From CBDHCC01 sp965261015 (GTDB lineage: Bacteria; Pseudomonadota; Alphaproteobacteria; Sphingomonadales; Sphingomonadaceae): DNA of 64,000 nucleotides. A program made the position numbers and the translations under genes. The DNA lies in the NCBI GenBank assembly GCA_965261015.1, contig CBDHCC010000001.1:1240001-1304000 (forward strand), written 5' to 3'. The first letter of the stretch is position 1, and every line of letters begins with the position of its first letter. Below the pieces are notes generated by a model. That model was not told where the DNA came from. It ran no database searches and saw only the letters and a list, made by a program, of their open reading frames with translations. Shown piece after piece: positions 49,690 through 59,173 of this stretch.

Positions 49690-52218
49690 ATGTTCAACCT
49701 TGCCGAGTACCGCTCTAAGCCGGACCAGCTCGCGGACTATTTGCCCTGGGCGGCGCTGGTCGCGCCCGGCGTCGTGCTGAACAAGGACGGCTCCTTCCAG
49801 CGCACGGCGCGGTTCCGCGGCCCGGACCTCGACAGCGCCACGCCCGCGGAATTGGTCGCCACCACCTCGCGGCTCAACAATGCGCTGCGACGGCTCGGCT
49901 CCGGCTGGGCAGTGTGGGTGGAGGCGCAGCGGGTCCCCGCCGGTGCCTACCCGGACAGCCGCTTCCCCGATCCCGTGTCGGAACTGGTCGACGCCGAGCG
50001 CAGGGCGCAGTTCGAGGAGGAAGGTGCGCATTATGAGAGCGCCTACACTCTTACGCTTTGCTGGCTGCCGCCCGCAGAGGAGGCAAGCCGGGCCGAAGGG
50101 CTGCTCTACGAAGGTCGGGAGCGACGCGGTGCGAGCGGACGCGAGCAGCTCGCCGGCTTCGTGGACCGCGCCGATCGGGTGCTGCAGCTGGTCGACGGGT
50201 TCATGCCGGAGGCGGCGTGGCTCACCGATGAGGAGACGCTCACCACCCTGCATAGCTGCGTCTCCACCCGCCGCCAGCGGGTGCGGCTGCCCGAGACCCC
50301 GATACACCTGGACGCGATCCTGGCCGACGAGCCGCTGGTTGGCGGGCTGGAGCCGAAGCTGGGCTCCGCGCACCTGCGCACGCTGACCGTGCTCGGCTTC
50401 CCGAGCCGCACCTGGCCGGGGCTGCTCGACGACCTCAATCGCCTCGCCTTCCCCTGTCGCTGGGTCACGCGCGCGATCTGCCTAGACAAGACCGACGCCA
50501 CCAAGGTCGTCGGCCGCATCCGGCGGCAGTGGTTCGCCAAAAGGAAGTCGGTGGCCGCGATCCTGAAGGAGGTGCTCACCAACGAGGCCTCGACGCTGCT
50601 CGACTCCGACGCCGCCAACAAGGCCGACGACGCCGATCTCGCGCTCCAGGAGCTCGGCTCCGATCTCGTCGGTGCCGTCTACGTCACCGCCACCGTCACC
50701 GTCTGGCACGAGAACGCCCGCATCGCCGACGAGCGGTTGCGGCTGGTCGAGAAGACCATCCAGGGCCGCGACTTCACCTGCATGGTGGAACGCGTGAACG
50801 CGGTTGAGGCGTGGCTGGGCTCACTGCCAGGCCACCTCTACGCCAACGTTCGCCAGCCCCCGGTCTCCACCCTCAATCTCGCCCACATGATGCCGTTCTC
50901 CGCCGTGTGGGCGGGGCCGGCCACCGACGAGCACTTTGCCGCGCCACCGCTGTTCTTGGGGAAGACAGAAGGCTCCACTCCGTTCCGCTTCTCCCTCCAC
51001 GTCGGCGATGTCGGCCACACGCTCGTGGTTGGACCCACGGGCGCGGGGAAGTCGGTGCTGCTGGCGCTGATGGCGCTGCAGTTCCGGCGCTATGACAACG
51101 CCCAGGTGTTCGCGTTCGACTATGGCGGGTCGATCCGCGCCGCCGCGCTGGCGATGGGCGGCGACTGGCACGATCTGGGCGGAGCCCTCCAAGGTTCCAA
51201 CGGTGCGCAGCACCGTTGGAAAGAGGGCGGAGGGGGCGCGCTGGGTTCGGCCGGGACGGAGGAGGGCGGGGAGGACGCCGTCGCCCTGCAGCCGCTCGCC
51301 CGCATCGACGATCCTTCGGAGCGCGCTTGGGCGGCGGAGTGGCTGGCGGCGATCCTCGCGCGTGAGCAGGTGCCGGTGACCCCGCAGGTGAAGGAGCACC
51401 TCTGGTCCGCGCTCGCCAGCCTTGCCTCCGCTCCCGTGGGCGAGCGGACGCTCACCGGCCTGTCCGTGCTGCTGCAATCTCAAGCCTTAAAGCAGGCGCT
51501 CGCACCCTACTGCCTCGGCGGACCCTGGGGACGCCTCCTCGACGCCGAGGCCGAGCGCATCGGCGAGGCGTCGGTGCTCGCCTTCGAGACGGAGGGACTG
51601 GTCGGTACCGGCTCGGCCGCCGCCGTGCTGGCCTATCTGTTCCACCGCATCGAGGACCGGCTCGACGGGCGGCCGACTCTCCTGATCGTCGACGAGGGCT
51701 GGCTGGCGCTCGACGACGAGGGCTTCTCGGGTCAGCTGCGCGAGTGGCTGAAGACCTTGCGCAAGAAGAACGCGAGCGTCGTGTTCGCCACCCAAAGCCT
51801 CGCCGACATCGACGGCTCGGCCATCGCGCCCGCCATCGTCGAGAGCTGTCCCACGCGCCTGTTCCTGCCCAACGAGCGCGCGCTCGAACCGCAGATCGCG
51901 GCCATCTACCGCCGGTTCGGGCTGAACGACCGCCAGAACGAGATCCTGAGCCGCGCCACGCCGAAGCGCGACTATTATTGCCAATCCCGGCGCGGCAACC
52001 GGCTGTTCGAGCTGGGACTCGGCGAGGTGGCGCTCGCCTTCACCGCCGCATCCAGCAAATCCGATCAGGTGCTGATCGACCGGCTCGTGGCCGAGCATGG
52101 CGCGCACGGCTTCGCGCGCGCCTGGCTTAGCGCGCGGGGCCTCGACTGGGCGACAGAGCTCCTTTCCTCTCGCCCATCCGCACCACCGTCATCAACCCCC
52201 CAGCCACAGGAGACCTGA
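49690..52218 (+). CDS. trbE: Conjugal transfer ATPase TrbE (VirB4 family)
   Basis: 842 residues. N-terminal part 'MFNLAEYRSKPDQLADYLPW'; ATPase core with Walker A 'VVGPTGAGKSVLLAL' (Lys454), 'QVFAFDYGGSIRAAALAMGG', Walker B 'PTLLIVDEGWLAL', and 'VVFATQSLADIDGSAIAP'. Energises assembly at the inner membrane. After 'DWHDLGGAL' (~residue 497) there is a Gly/Glu-rich insert of about 30 residues ('QGSNGAQHRWKEGGGGALGS' and on) encoded by DNA with a perfect hairpin; it keeps the frame and is not part of the family core. The rest is complete. Confidence 0.93.
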   Translation: MFNLAEYRSKPDQLADYLPWAALVAPGVVLNKDGSFQRTARFRGPDLDSATPAELVATTSRLNNALRRLGSGWAVWVEAQRVPAGAYPDSRFPDPVSELVDAERRAQFEEEGAHYESAYTLTLCWLPPAEEASRAEGLLYEGRERRGASGREQLAGFVDRADRVLQLVDGFMPEAAWLTDEETLTTLHSCVSTRRQRVRLPETPIHLDAILADEPLVGGLEPKLGSAHLRTLTVLGFPSRTWPGLLDDLNRLAFPCRWVTRAICLDKTDATKVVGRIRRQWFAKRKSVAAILKEVLTNEASTLLDSDAANKADDADLALQELGSDLVGAVYVTATVTVWHENARIADERLRLVEKTIQGRDFTCMVERVNAVEAWLGSLPGHLYANVRQPPVSTLNLAHMMPFSAVWAGPATDEHFAAPPLFLGKTEGSTPFRFSLHVGDVGHTLVVGPTGAGKSVLLALMALQFRRYDNAQVFAFDYGGSIRAAALAMGGDWHDLGGALQGSNGAQHRWKEGGGGALGSAGTEEGGEDAVALQPLARIDDPSERAWAAEWLAAILAREQVPVTPQVKEHLWSALASLASAPVGERTLTGLSVLLQSQALKQALAPYCLGGPWGRLLDAEAERIGEASVLAFETEGLVGTGSAAAVLAYLFHRIEDRLDGRPTLLIVDEGWLALDDEGFSGQLREWLKTLRKKNASVVFATQSLADIDGSAIAPAIVESCPTRLFLPNERALEPQIAAIYRRFGLNDRQNEILSRATPKRDYYCQSRRGNRLFELGLGEVALAFTAASSKSDQVLIDRLVAEHGAHGFARAWLSARGLDWATELLSSRPSAPPSSTPQPQET
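51184..51228. repeat. Long hairpin inside trbE (REP/MITE-like insert)
   Basis: TTCCAACGGTGC-gca-GCACCGTTGGAA is a perfect 12-bp stem (51195-51221), flanked by further pairing GCCCTC (51184-51189) and GAGGGC (51223-51228). It falls exactly in the Gly/Glu-rich insert of TrbE, suggesting a small palindromic element inserted in frame. Confidence 0.65.
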
Positions 52219-52221
52219 CCC

Positions 52222-53016
52222 ATGACTACCACTGATCTTCCCGCGCGGCGCTCCGGCCTTGCTCGCCACGCGTTGCGTGGCGGCATTGCCGCCGCCGTCG
52301 TGCTGGCCATCCCGCTCGTCGCGTCGACGACCGTGGCACCGCCCGCCCAGGCGATCCCGGTGTTCGACCCCACCAACTACGCCCAAAACGTGCTCCAGGC
52401 TGCCCGAGCTTTGGAGCAAATCAACAACCAGATCCGCTCGCTGCAGAACAAAGCGCAGGGGCTCGTCAACGACGCTCGCAATCTCGCGAGCCTGCCTTAT
52501 TCTTCGCTGAAGGAGCTGCAGCGCTCGGCCGGGCAGACGCGGCAGCTCCTCTCTCAGGCGCAGCGCATCGCCTATGACGTGGCCGACGTCGACAAGGTGT
52601 TCACCTCCACCTACGCGCCGGCCCAAGCCAACACTTCCGACCGCGACCTCGTGACCACCGCGCGCGAGCGCTGGCGGAACTCGGTGGCGGCCATGCAAGA
52701 CGCCATGCGCGTACAGGCCACCGTGGTCGGCAACATCGCCCGGGCCGATGCCGAGCGCTCCGCACTGGTCGGCCAGAGCCAGTCGGCCACCGGCGCGCTC
52801 CAAGCGGCGCAGGCCGGCAACCAGCTCCTGGCCCTTCAGTCACAGCAGCTCGCCGACCTAACCGCCGCTGTGGCGGCGCAGGGGCGCGCGCAAGCGCTGG
52901 AGACCGCCGAGCGCTCGGCCGCGCAAGACCAGGGACGCGAGCAGCTGCGGCGGTTCCTGAGCCGCGAGGGGAATGCGGGCACCGCTGCGGCGACCCCGCG
53001 AATGTTCCGCGACTGA
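52222..53016 (+). CDS. trbJ: TrbJ (VirB5 family)
   Basis: 264 residues, signal peptide to 'PAQA' (~45), then 'IPVFDPTNYAQNVLQAARAL', 'EQINNQIRSLQNKAQGLVND', and a long helical domain ('ALQAAQAGNQLLALQSQQLA'). Minor pilus component exported to the periplasm. Directly after trbE (3 bp). Confidence 0.92.
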   Translation: MTTTDLPARRSGLARHALRGGIAAAVVLAIPLVASTTVAPPAQAIPVFDPTNYAQNVLQAARALEQINNQIRSLQNKAQGLVNDARNLASLPYSSLKELQRSAGQTRQLLSQAQRIAYDVADVDKVFTSTYAPAQANTSDRDLVTTARERWRNSVAAMQDAMRVQATVVGNIARADAERSALVGQSQSATGALQAAQAGNQLLALQSQQLADLTAAVAAQGRAQALETAERSAAQDQGREQLRRFLSREGNAGTAAATPRMFRD

Positions 53017-53020
53017 GCCG

Positions 53021-53311
53021 ATGGACGGGGTCGTTCCTCCGCTCTCCCGCCGTGCTCGCCTTACGCGAATGGTCGTGGTCGGCGTGGCCGGCCTCGGCCT
53101 GTGCGCGGCTGCCGTGGCGCTCGGGAGAGATGTCCCGGAGGAGGTGCGGCCTGTCGCGGAGCCGGTCCTGGCCACGACCCCGCTCAGCGTAGAGCTTCGC
53201 CGCTGCAAGGCGCTCGAAGAGGCGGCGCTCACCGATGCGGACTGCCGCCGTGTCTGGGCCGAGCAGCGGCGGCGGTTTCTCGGAATGCCCAAAGATGGAG
53301 CACCCCGCTGA
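53021..53311 (+). CDS. trbK: Putative entry-exclusion protein TrbK-alt
   Basis: 96 residues from the ATG at 53021. One membrane helix ('MVVVGVAGLGLCAAAVAL', ~17-34) and a C-terminal 'LRRCKALEEAALTDADCRRV' 'WAEQRRRFL' with two Cys, the usual TrbK-alt pattern. It occupies the trbK position between trbJ and trbL and is thought to exclude a second copy of the element. Function not shown for this branch. Confidence 0.85.
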   Translation: MDGVVPPLSRRARLTRMVVVGVAGLGLCAAAVALGRDVPEEVRPVAEPVLATTPLSVELRRCKALEEAALTDADCRRVWAEQRRRFLGMPKDGAPR

Positions 53312-54600
53312 TGCAGGACACCGGAGTTATCGACCGCTTTCTCGATGTCTTCACCCGCTACATCGACGGCGGGTTCGGGCTCGTGCACGGCGAGGTCGCC
53401 TGGCTCGCCTCCACGCTGATCGCGATCGACGTGACGCTTGCCGCCCTCTTCTGGGCCTGGGGTGCCGACGAGGATGTGCTGGCACGCCTCGTCAAGAAGA
53501 CCCTGTTCATCGGCGCCTTCGCCTTTCTCATCTCCAACTGGAATGCGCTCTCGCGCGTCGTCTTCGAGAGCTTCGCCGGGCTGGGGCTGAAAGCGTCGGG
53601 CGCGGGCTTCACCCAAGCCGACCTGCTGCGTCCCGGTCGCATTGCCGAGGTCGGACTCGAGGCCGGCATGCCGATCCTCCAGTCGGTGGGTGAGCTCATG
53701 GGCTTCACCTCCTTCTTCGAGAACTTCGTCCAGATCGCCGTGCTGCTGTTCGCCTGGATCGTTGTCCTGCTCGCCTTCTTCGTGCTCGCCATCCAGCTCT
53801 TCGTCAGCCTCATCGAGTTCAAGCTGGTGACGCTCGCCGGCTTCGTGCTGGTGCCCTTCGGCCTGTTCAACAAGACCGCCTTCATGGCCGAGCGCGTGCT
53901 CGGCAACGTGCTCTCGTCCGGCGTCAAGGTGCTGGTGCTCGCCGTCATCGTCGGCATCGGCTCCACTCTGTTCGGCGAGTTTACGCGCACCTTCGGTGGC
54001 GGGGTCGCCGGCGCGCAGCCCACCATCGAGGATGCCGCCGGCCTCGTGCTCGCGTCCTTGTCGCTCTTGGGGCTCGGCATCTTCGGCCCCGGCATCGCCA
54101 ATGGCATCGTATCGGGTGGTCCCCAGCTCGGAGCGGGTGCTGCGGTCGGCACCGGACTGGCCGCCGGCGGAGCGGTGCTCGCCGGAGCGGGCGCGGCCAA
54201 GCTCGCCGGCGGAGCGGCTGTGAGCGCCGCGCGCGGCACCGCCTCGGTCGCGGGTGGCGCGTCAACCGCCTACCGCGCCGGCGCGGCCGAAGGCGGAGGC
54301 GTGGCCGGCGGGCTCAAGGGCGTCGCCCAAGCCGGAGCCGCCAAGGTGGCCTCACCGTTGCGCCCGAGCGCTCCCAGCGGCGGCACTGAAAGCGCGGGCG
54401 CAGCCAACACGGGCGGCGCTGCATCCAACAACACCACAGCAGCTGACAGTTCATCCGCACCCGCTGGCGAGCCCGGCTGGGCGCGGCGCATGCGGCGCGG
54501 CCAGACCGTCAAGGAAGGCACGCTGCTCTCCGCCCATGCGCTGCGCTCCGGCGATGGCGGTGGGGGCGGCGGCCAGGTCAGCGTCAGGGAGACCGACTAA
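53311..54600 (+). CDS. trbL: TrbL (VirB6 family)
   Basis: 429 residues; start shares TGATG with trbK. About six membrane helices in residues 25-270 ('LASTLIAIDVTLAALFWAWG', 'LLFAWIVVLLAFFVLAIQLF', 'LVLAVIVGIGSTLFGEF'), then a Gly/Ala-rich tail and the conserved end 'PGWARRMRRGQTVKEGTLLS'. Polytopic channel protein of the inner membrane. Confidence 0.93.
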   Translation: MQDTGVIDRFLDVFTRYIDGGFGLVHGEVAWLASTLIAIDVTLAALFWAWGADEDVLARLVKKTLFIGAFAFLISNWNALSRVVFESFAGLGLKASGAGFTQADLLRPGRIAEVGLEAGMPILQSVGELMGFTSFFENFVQIAVLLFAWIVVLLAFFVLAIQLFVSLIEFKLVTLAGFVLVPFGLFNKTAFMAERVLGNVLSSGVKVLVLAVIVGIGSTLFGEFTRTFGGGVAGAQPTIEDAAGLVLASLSLLGLGIFGPGIANGIVSGGPQLGAGAAVGTGLAAGGAVLAGAGAAKLAGGAAVSAARGTASVAGGASTAYRAGAAEGGGVAGGLKGVAQAGAAKVASPLRPSAPSGGTESAGAANTGGAASNNTTAADSSSAPAGEPGWARRMRRGQTVKEGTLLSAHALRSGDGGGGGGQVSVRETD

Positions 54601-54602
54601 CC

Positions 54603-55286
54603 ATGTTCTTCAAGCGATCCGCCGTGCGCTACGGCACCACGCCCGAACCGGTCACGCCTTACCAGCGCGCGGCACGAGCGTGGGACGACCGCATCGGCTC
54701 CGCCCGCGTCCAGGCCCGCAACTGGCGGCTGATGGCGTTCGGAAGCCTGGCGCTCTCCTCCGGCCTTGCCGCAGCACTCGTCTGGACCACCGCCAACGGC
54801 AGCGTCGTGCCCTGGGTGGTGCAGGTGGATAAGCTCGGCCAGGCGCAGGCGATCGCACCGGCGGAGGCGGGCTACCGCCCCACCGACCCGCAGATCGCAT
54901 GGACCCTCGCTCGCTTCGTCGAGCAGGTCCGCTCCATCCCCTCCGATCCGGTCGTGCTGCGGCAGAACTGGCTGAGAGCCTACGACTACACCACCGATCG
55001 CGGAGCGGCCGCGCTCAACGACTACGCCCGCTCCAACGATCCTTTCACCAGGCTCGGCGAGGAGCAGGTGGCGGTCGACGTCTCCTCCGTCATTCGCGCC
55101 TCGCCCGACAGCTTCCGCGTCGCCTGGGTGGAGCGTCGCTACGTCGATGGCGCGCTCGCCGACACCACGCGCTGGACAGCCATCCTGACCGTCACGATCC
55201 AGCCGCCCACCGATCCCGAGCGCCTGAAAGCCAACCCGCTCGGCGTCTACGTCCACGCCCTCAACTGGTCCCGGGAGCTGCAATGA
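54603..55286 (+). CDS. trbF: TrbF (VirB8 family)
   Basis: 227 residues. 'TPYQRAARAWDDRIGSARVQ', one membrane helix ('LMAFGSLALSSGLAAALVWT', ~42-61), and the periplasmic NTF2-like domain ('VVPWVVQVDKLGQAQAIAPA', 'RFVEQVRSIPSDPVVLRQNW'). Assembly factor of the channel. Overlaps trbG by ATGA. Confidence 0.93.
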   Translation: MFFKRSAVRYGTTPEPVTPYQRAARAWDDRIGSARVQARNWRLMAFGSLALSSGLAAALVWTTANGSVVPWVVQVDKLGQAQAIAPAEAGYRPTDPQIAWTLARFVEQVRSIPSDPVVLRQNWLRAYDYTTDRGAAALNDYARSNDPFTRLGEEQVAVDVSSVIRASPDSFRVAWVERRYVDGALADTTRWTAILTVTIQPPTDPERLKANPLGVYVHALNWSRELQ

Positions 55287-56278
55287 CCCGCTACACCCTT
55301 CTCCTGTCCACCATTGCGCTGGCCGCCTGCTCGCGTGGCGACAAGCCGCCGCCACAGGTCGCGCTGTCTCCGCCGGTGGAGTTCGCCGCCGTGGCGGCGC
55401 CCGAACTCCTGCCGACAGCCCCGCCTGTGCAGATCGTCGAGGTGCCGACCCCGCTGCCGTTGCCTGGCCAGCTGAAGCCGCTGCCCGCGGACAAGCCCGC
55501 CGCGGAGGCGCGCGATCCCCGCGCCCGCATCGAGGCGGCCAACCACGATGCGCGGATCGAGCCGACCCGCTCCGGCTACCTGAACGCGGTGCAGGTCTAT
55601 CCCTTCACCGAGGGCGCGCTCTACCAACTCTATGCGGCACCAGGACAGGTGACCGACATCGCGCTCCAACCCGGCGAGCAGCTGGTCGGCAATGGCCCCG
55701 TCGCCGCCGGCGACACCACCCGCTGGGTGATCGGCGACACAAGCAGCGGCTCAGGGGAGACCGCGCGCGTCCACATTCTGGTGAAGCCTGTGAAGGCGGG
55801 GCTCGCCACCAACCTCATCATCAACACCGATCGGCGCACCTACCATCTTGAGCTGCGCTCGGCCGAGAAAACCTATATGGCGAGCGTCTCATGGTTCTAC
55901 CCCGCCGACGAGCTAATCGCGCTCAGGCGAGATGCGGCGGCAGTCGAGGCCGCGCAGCCGGTGGCGGTAGGCACGCTGGACGCGCTCGCAACCTTGAACT
56001 TCGGCTACCGGATCTCGGGCGACAAGGTGCCCTGGCGACCGGTGCGGGTGTTCGACGACGGGAGGCAGACCTTCGTGGAGTTCCCGACCGGGATCGAACA
56101 TGCCGAGCTGCCGCCGCTGTGGGTGATCGGTGCCTCCGGCGAGCCCGAGCTCGTCAACACGCGGGTGAGCGGCCGCTATGTCGTCGTGGACCGGCTGTTC
56201 ACCGCGGCCGAGCTGCGGCTCGGAGCCAAGAAGCAGAAGGTGGTGCGCATCGAGCGCACTAAGGCGCAGCGGCGGTGA
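55283..56278 (+). CDS. trbG: TrbG (VirB9 family)
   Basis: 331 residues. Lipoprotein-like N-terminus 'LLLSTIALAACS' (Cys16); a Pro-rich linker; then VirB9 blocks 'NAVQVYPFTEGALYQLYAAP', 'TDIALQPGEQL', 'NLIINTDRRTYHLELRS' and 'FGYRISGDKVPWRPVRVFDD' 'GRQTFVEFP'. Part of the outer-membrane core complex with TrbI and TrbH-type proteins. Confidence 0.93.
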   Translation: MTRYTLLLSTIALAACSRGDKPPPQVALSPPVEFAAVAAPELLPTAPPVQIVEVPTPLPLPGQLKPLPADKPAAEARDPRARIEAANHDARIEPTRSGYLNAVQVYPFTEGALYQLYAAPGQVTDIALQPGEQLVGNGPVAAGDTTRWVIGDTSSGSGETARVHILVKPVKAGLATNLIINTDRRTYHLELRSAEKTYMASVSWFYPADELIALRRDAAAVEAAQPVAVGTLDALATLNFGYRISGDKVPWRPVRVFDDGRQTFVEFPTGIEHAELPPLWVIGASGEPELVNTRVSGRYVVVDRLFTAAELRLGAKKQKVVRIERTKAQRR

Positions 56279-57516
56279 CCGACCAGCGCACCGACCTGCC
56301 GCGCCGCGGCGACTGGGTGGATCAGGAGGAACTCGACGGGGAGCAAAACGAGGAGCCGATCCGCACGCCCGAGGAGATCGAGCGCGACTTACGTCTGCAC
56401 CCCGAGCTGCCGCAGGTCGTGCGCCTGTCGCGCAAGACGCTCGCGATCGCCGGCGGGGTTGGTGCCACCGCGCTGGCCGCCATGCTGCTCTGGTCGCTTC
56501 GCCCCGCCGGCGACAGCACGCGCCCTGAGGAGGTCTACACCACCGACAATCGCCTGCCCGCCGAGCAGATCGCGCAGCTGCCGCGGGACTACGCCGGGCT
56601 TAGACGTGATATCCCGCAGCTCGGACCGCCACTGCCGGGCGATCTCGGACGACCGATGCTCAACGCCGGCGTCGAGCCTCAGCCGGGCGACACCGTGCCC
56701 GGCATTGCTCCTGCCGCTCAGCCGGCTCAGCCGAACCTTGCAACGCAGCGGCGCGACGAAGAGCGCCAGCGCCGTGCGCAGGAGCTGGACTCGGCGCGCA
56801 CGAGCAAGCTGTTTGCGCCCGACGCGCAGGGTGGCCGATCGGGCGCGGTCTCTCCCGCGAGCAGCGTTGCCGCAGCGAACGGATCGGAAGCCGGGACGGG
56901 CGGGTCCGATGCCCGCTCGACCGCGTCGCCTTCACAAGTTCAGCCGGTGGCGAGCCCCTACGTACTGCAGGCCGGCTCGATCATTCCAGCAGCACTAGTT
57001 ACGGGCCTGAGCTCCGACGTGCCGGGCCAGGTGGTCGCGCAAGTCACCCAGAATGTGCGCGACTCCGTCACGGGCACTCACATGCTCGTGCCGCAGGGTT
57101 CGCGGCTCATCGGCGAGTACGACGCCGATATCGCCGCCGGCCAATCGCGCGCGCTGCTCGTCTGGACACGGCTCATCCTGCCGGACGGCCGCTCTGTGAT
57201 GCTCGACAAGGAGCCCGCCGCCGATGCAAGCGGTCAGGCGGGGATCAGGGACCGGGTCAACCGCCACTGGGGCGAGATCTTTCGCGCCGCAGCCGTCTCT
57301 ACGCTGCTCGGCGTCGGCACCGAGCTGGCCTCCGGCGACGCGGAGGATCGGCTCGTCCGTGCGCTCCGGCGCGGGGCGCAGGACGCGGTCAGCGACGCCG
57401 GCCAGCAGCTGGTGCGCCGCTCGCTCGACATTCGTCCGACGCTGACGGTGCGACCCGGCACGCCCGTGCGGGTCATCCTCACACGCGATCTCGTGCTCGA
57501 ACCCGCAAGGAGGTGA
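56275..57516 (+). CDS. trbI: TrbI (VirB10 family)
   Basis: 413 residues from a GTG overlapping trbG. One membrane helix ('LAIAGGVGATALAAMLLWSL', ~57-76), a long Pro/Ala-rich periplasmic linker, and the VirB10 barrel domain: 'YVLQAGSIIPAALVTGLSSD', 'GTHMLVPQGSRLIGEYDADI' and 'PTLTVRPGTPVRVILTRDLV'. Spans both membranes and gates the channel. Confidence 0.94.
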   Translation: MTDQRTDLPRRGDWVDQEELDGEQNEEPIRTPEEIERDLRLHPELPQVVRLSRKTLAIAGGVGATALAAMLLWSLRPAGDSTRPEEVYTTDNRLPAEQIAQLPRDYAGLRRDIPQLGPPLPGDLGRPMLNAGVEPQPGDTVPGIAPAAQPAQPNLATQRRDEERQRRAQELDSARTSKLFAPDAQGGRSGAVSPASSVAAANGSEAGTGGSDARSTASPSQVQPVASPYVLQAGSIIPAALVTGLSSDVPGQVVAQVTQNVRDSVTGTHMLVPQGSRLIGEYDADIAAGQSRALLVWTRLILPDGRSVMLDKEPAADASGQAGIRDRVNRHWGEIFRAAAVSTLLGVGTELASGDAEDRLVRALRRGAQDAVSDAGQQLVRRSLDIRPTLTVRPGTPVRVILTRDLVLEPARR

Positions 57517-57520
57517 CCCG

Positions 57521-57745
57521 ATGGCTGGACTGAAACTCGGCCCCCTCGACGACGATAAGCCGGTGAAGCTCACCGTGGAGCTGTCCGCCGCCGTACACCG
57601 CGATCTAATTGCTTACGCCGAGGTGCTGGCGACGGAGACAGGACAGGCAAACGAGCCTGTCCGGCTGATTGCGCCCATGCTGGCACGGTTCATGGCGACG
57701 GATCGAGAATTTGCGAGGGCGCGGCGACGCAAGGCACCTGACTGA
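57521..57745 (+). CDS. DUF2274 family protein, last gene of the transfer operon
   Basis: 74 residues; AAGGAGG overlaps the end of trbI. 'LKLGPLDDDKPVKLTVELSA', 'AVHRDLIAYAEVLATETGQ', 'LIAPMLARFMATDREFARAR' are typical of DUF2274, a small ribbon-helix-helix-like protein that nearly always closes trb operons in alphaproteobacterial ICEs. Function unknown; possibly a regulator. The segment at 57641-57662 contains an 8-bp inverted repeat (GGACAGGC/GCCTGTCC). Confidence 0.88.
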   Translation: MAGLKLGPLDDDKPVKLTVELSAAVHRDLIAYAEVLATETGQANEPVRLIAPMLARFMATDREFARARRRKAPD

Positions 57746-57859
57746 CAGCTACTCACGACAGGTCCGCCACTCGGATCCAGTTCTGCATTCGACGGATCGA
57801 GGGCGTTGGATGAGCAGGGGAGGGTGGCTGCCCCACCTACGCTGAAGCTTTCACCAAAC

Positions 57860-57880
57860 CGATTACGTGGCGATTACGTG
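57860..57880. repeat. Direct repeat, candidate recombinase arm sites
   Basis: CGATTACGTG occurs at 57860-57869 and 57871-57880, an 11-bp period, about 55-75 bp from the 3' end of the tRNA-Lys gene. Tandem short repeats at this distance from a tRNA att site are typical binding sites of tyrosine integrases or excision factors. No other copy was noticed. Confidence 0.4.
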
Positions 57881-57934
57881 AAGCAAGCGGCTCGAAATCG
57901 GAAGCTCGGAAACACCGCTAAGTTGTTGAAAAGG

Positions 57935-58010
<76 letters not shown>

Positions 58011-58054
58011 GTCCGGGGCGCTCTAGCCGACGTTCCCCGCATCGCCAAGCCCCA

Positions 58055-59173
58055 TCAGAAGGGGGACGAGGGGCTTTGTCGATTGGCGCGCTCGATCGCC
58101 ATGATGATGCCGACGCACAGCAGGATCGTCAGCATGGATGACCCGCCCCAGCTGAACAGCGGCAGCGGGATGCCGACGACCGGCGCCAGTCCCATGACCA
58201 TCATGAGGTTGATCGCCACGTAGAAGAAGATCGTGGTCGCCAGCCCGCTCGCCGCCAGTCGGCCGAACCGGCCCGGCGACTGCGCGCCAACCCGCATGCC
58301 CCATCGCACGAGCGCCAGCAGCCCGACGATCAGCGCGACACCCCCCACCAGGCCCCACTCCTCGGCCATTGTGGCGAAGATGAAGTCGGTGTGACCTTCG
58401 GGCAGGTAGTCGAGGTGGCTTTGCGTGCCCTGGCCGAAACCCTTGCCCAGCAGCCCCCCCGACCCGATCGCGATTTTGGACTGGCTGATATGGTAGCCGG
58501 TGCCCAGCGGATCGCTTTCGGGGTCCAGGAAGGTCATGACCCGATTGCGTTGATAGTCGTGCATGGCGACGAACCACGCGAACAGGGCGACCGGGATCAT
58601 CGCCAGTCCCGCGCCGACGAACAGGCGCAGCGGCAGGCCCGCCAGGAACATCACCACGACCCCGCCCGCAACGATGGTGAGCGTCGTGCCGAGGTCGGGC
58701 TGGATTATCACCAGCGCGGCGGGCACGCCGATCAGGGCCAGGGCGGGCCAGACCGCGCCGAAGGTCCGCACCTGCCCTACCGGCAGCAGAGTGTAGAAGC
58801 GGGCGAGCACCAGCACGATGGCGACCTTCATCAGTTCGGACGGTTGCAGCGTCAGCACGCCCACATTGATCCAGCGGCGCGATCCGCCGCCAACTGCGCC
58901 CAACAGCTCCACAAAGACGAGCAACGCGACCAGTCCGAGGAAAAAAGGCAGACTGGCTCGCTCGATGAACCGCAGAGGCACGCGCGACAGGGCAACCGCG
59001 CCCGTCAGCAGAACGACGAAGCGGATCCCCTGCTTCAAGGCCCAGGGCGATACGCTGCCGCCGGCCGCCGAATACAACACGATCAGGCCGAAACCGGCGA
59101 TCGCGGTCGTCAGCAGGATGATCCGCCAGGGCAGCTCGGCCAGTGGACGCGGGATCAGGCCGACCGCGCTCAT
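58055..59173 (-). CDS. rodA: RodA, peptidoglycan glycosyltransferase (SEDS)
   Basis: 372 residues from the ATG at 59173 overlapping the mrdA stop (ATGA). About ten membrane helices; SEDS signatures 'GFGLIVLYSAAGGSVSPWAL', 'LVFVELLGAVGGGSRRWINV', 'LQPSELMKVAIVLVLARFY', 'LIIQPDLGTTL' 'HTDFIFATMAEEWGLVGG' and 'LFSWGGSSMLTILLCVGIIM'. Polymerises glycan for the elongasome together with PBP2. Last gene of the mre operon; the downstream end is only 45 bp from the tRNA-Lys gene. Confidence 0.95.
   Translation of the reverse strand: MSAVGLIPRPLAELPWRIILLTTAIAGFGLIVLYSAAGGSVSPWALKQGIRFVVLLTGAVALSRVPLRFIERASLPFFLGLVALLVFVELLGAVGGGSRRWINVGVLTLQPSELMKVAIVLVLARFYTLLPVGQVRTFGAVWPALALIGVPAALVIIQPDLGTTLTIVAGGVVVMFLAGLPLRLFVGAGLAMIPVALFAWFVAMHDYQRNRVMTFLDPESDPLGTGYHISQSKIAIGSGGLLGKGFGQGTQSHLDYLPEGHTDFIFATMAEEWGLVGGVALIVGLLALVRWGMRVGAQSPGRFGRLAASGLATTIFFYVAINLMMVMGLAPVVGIPLPLFSWGGSSMLTILLCVGIIMAIERANRQSPSSPF

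Noticed and set aside
57641..57662. Inverted repeat inside the DUF2274 gene as terminator
   Set aside because: It lies within coding sequence, has no T tract, and could simply reflect the codons for Gly-Gln-Ala and Glu-Pro-Val.
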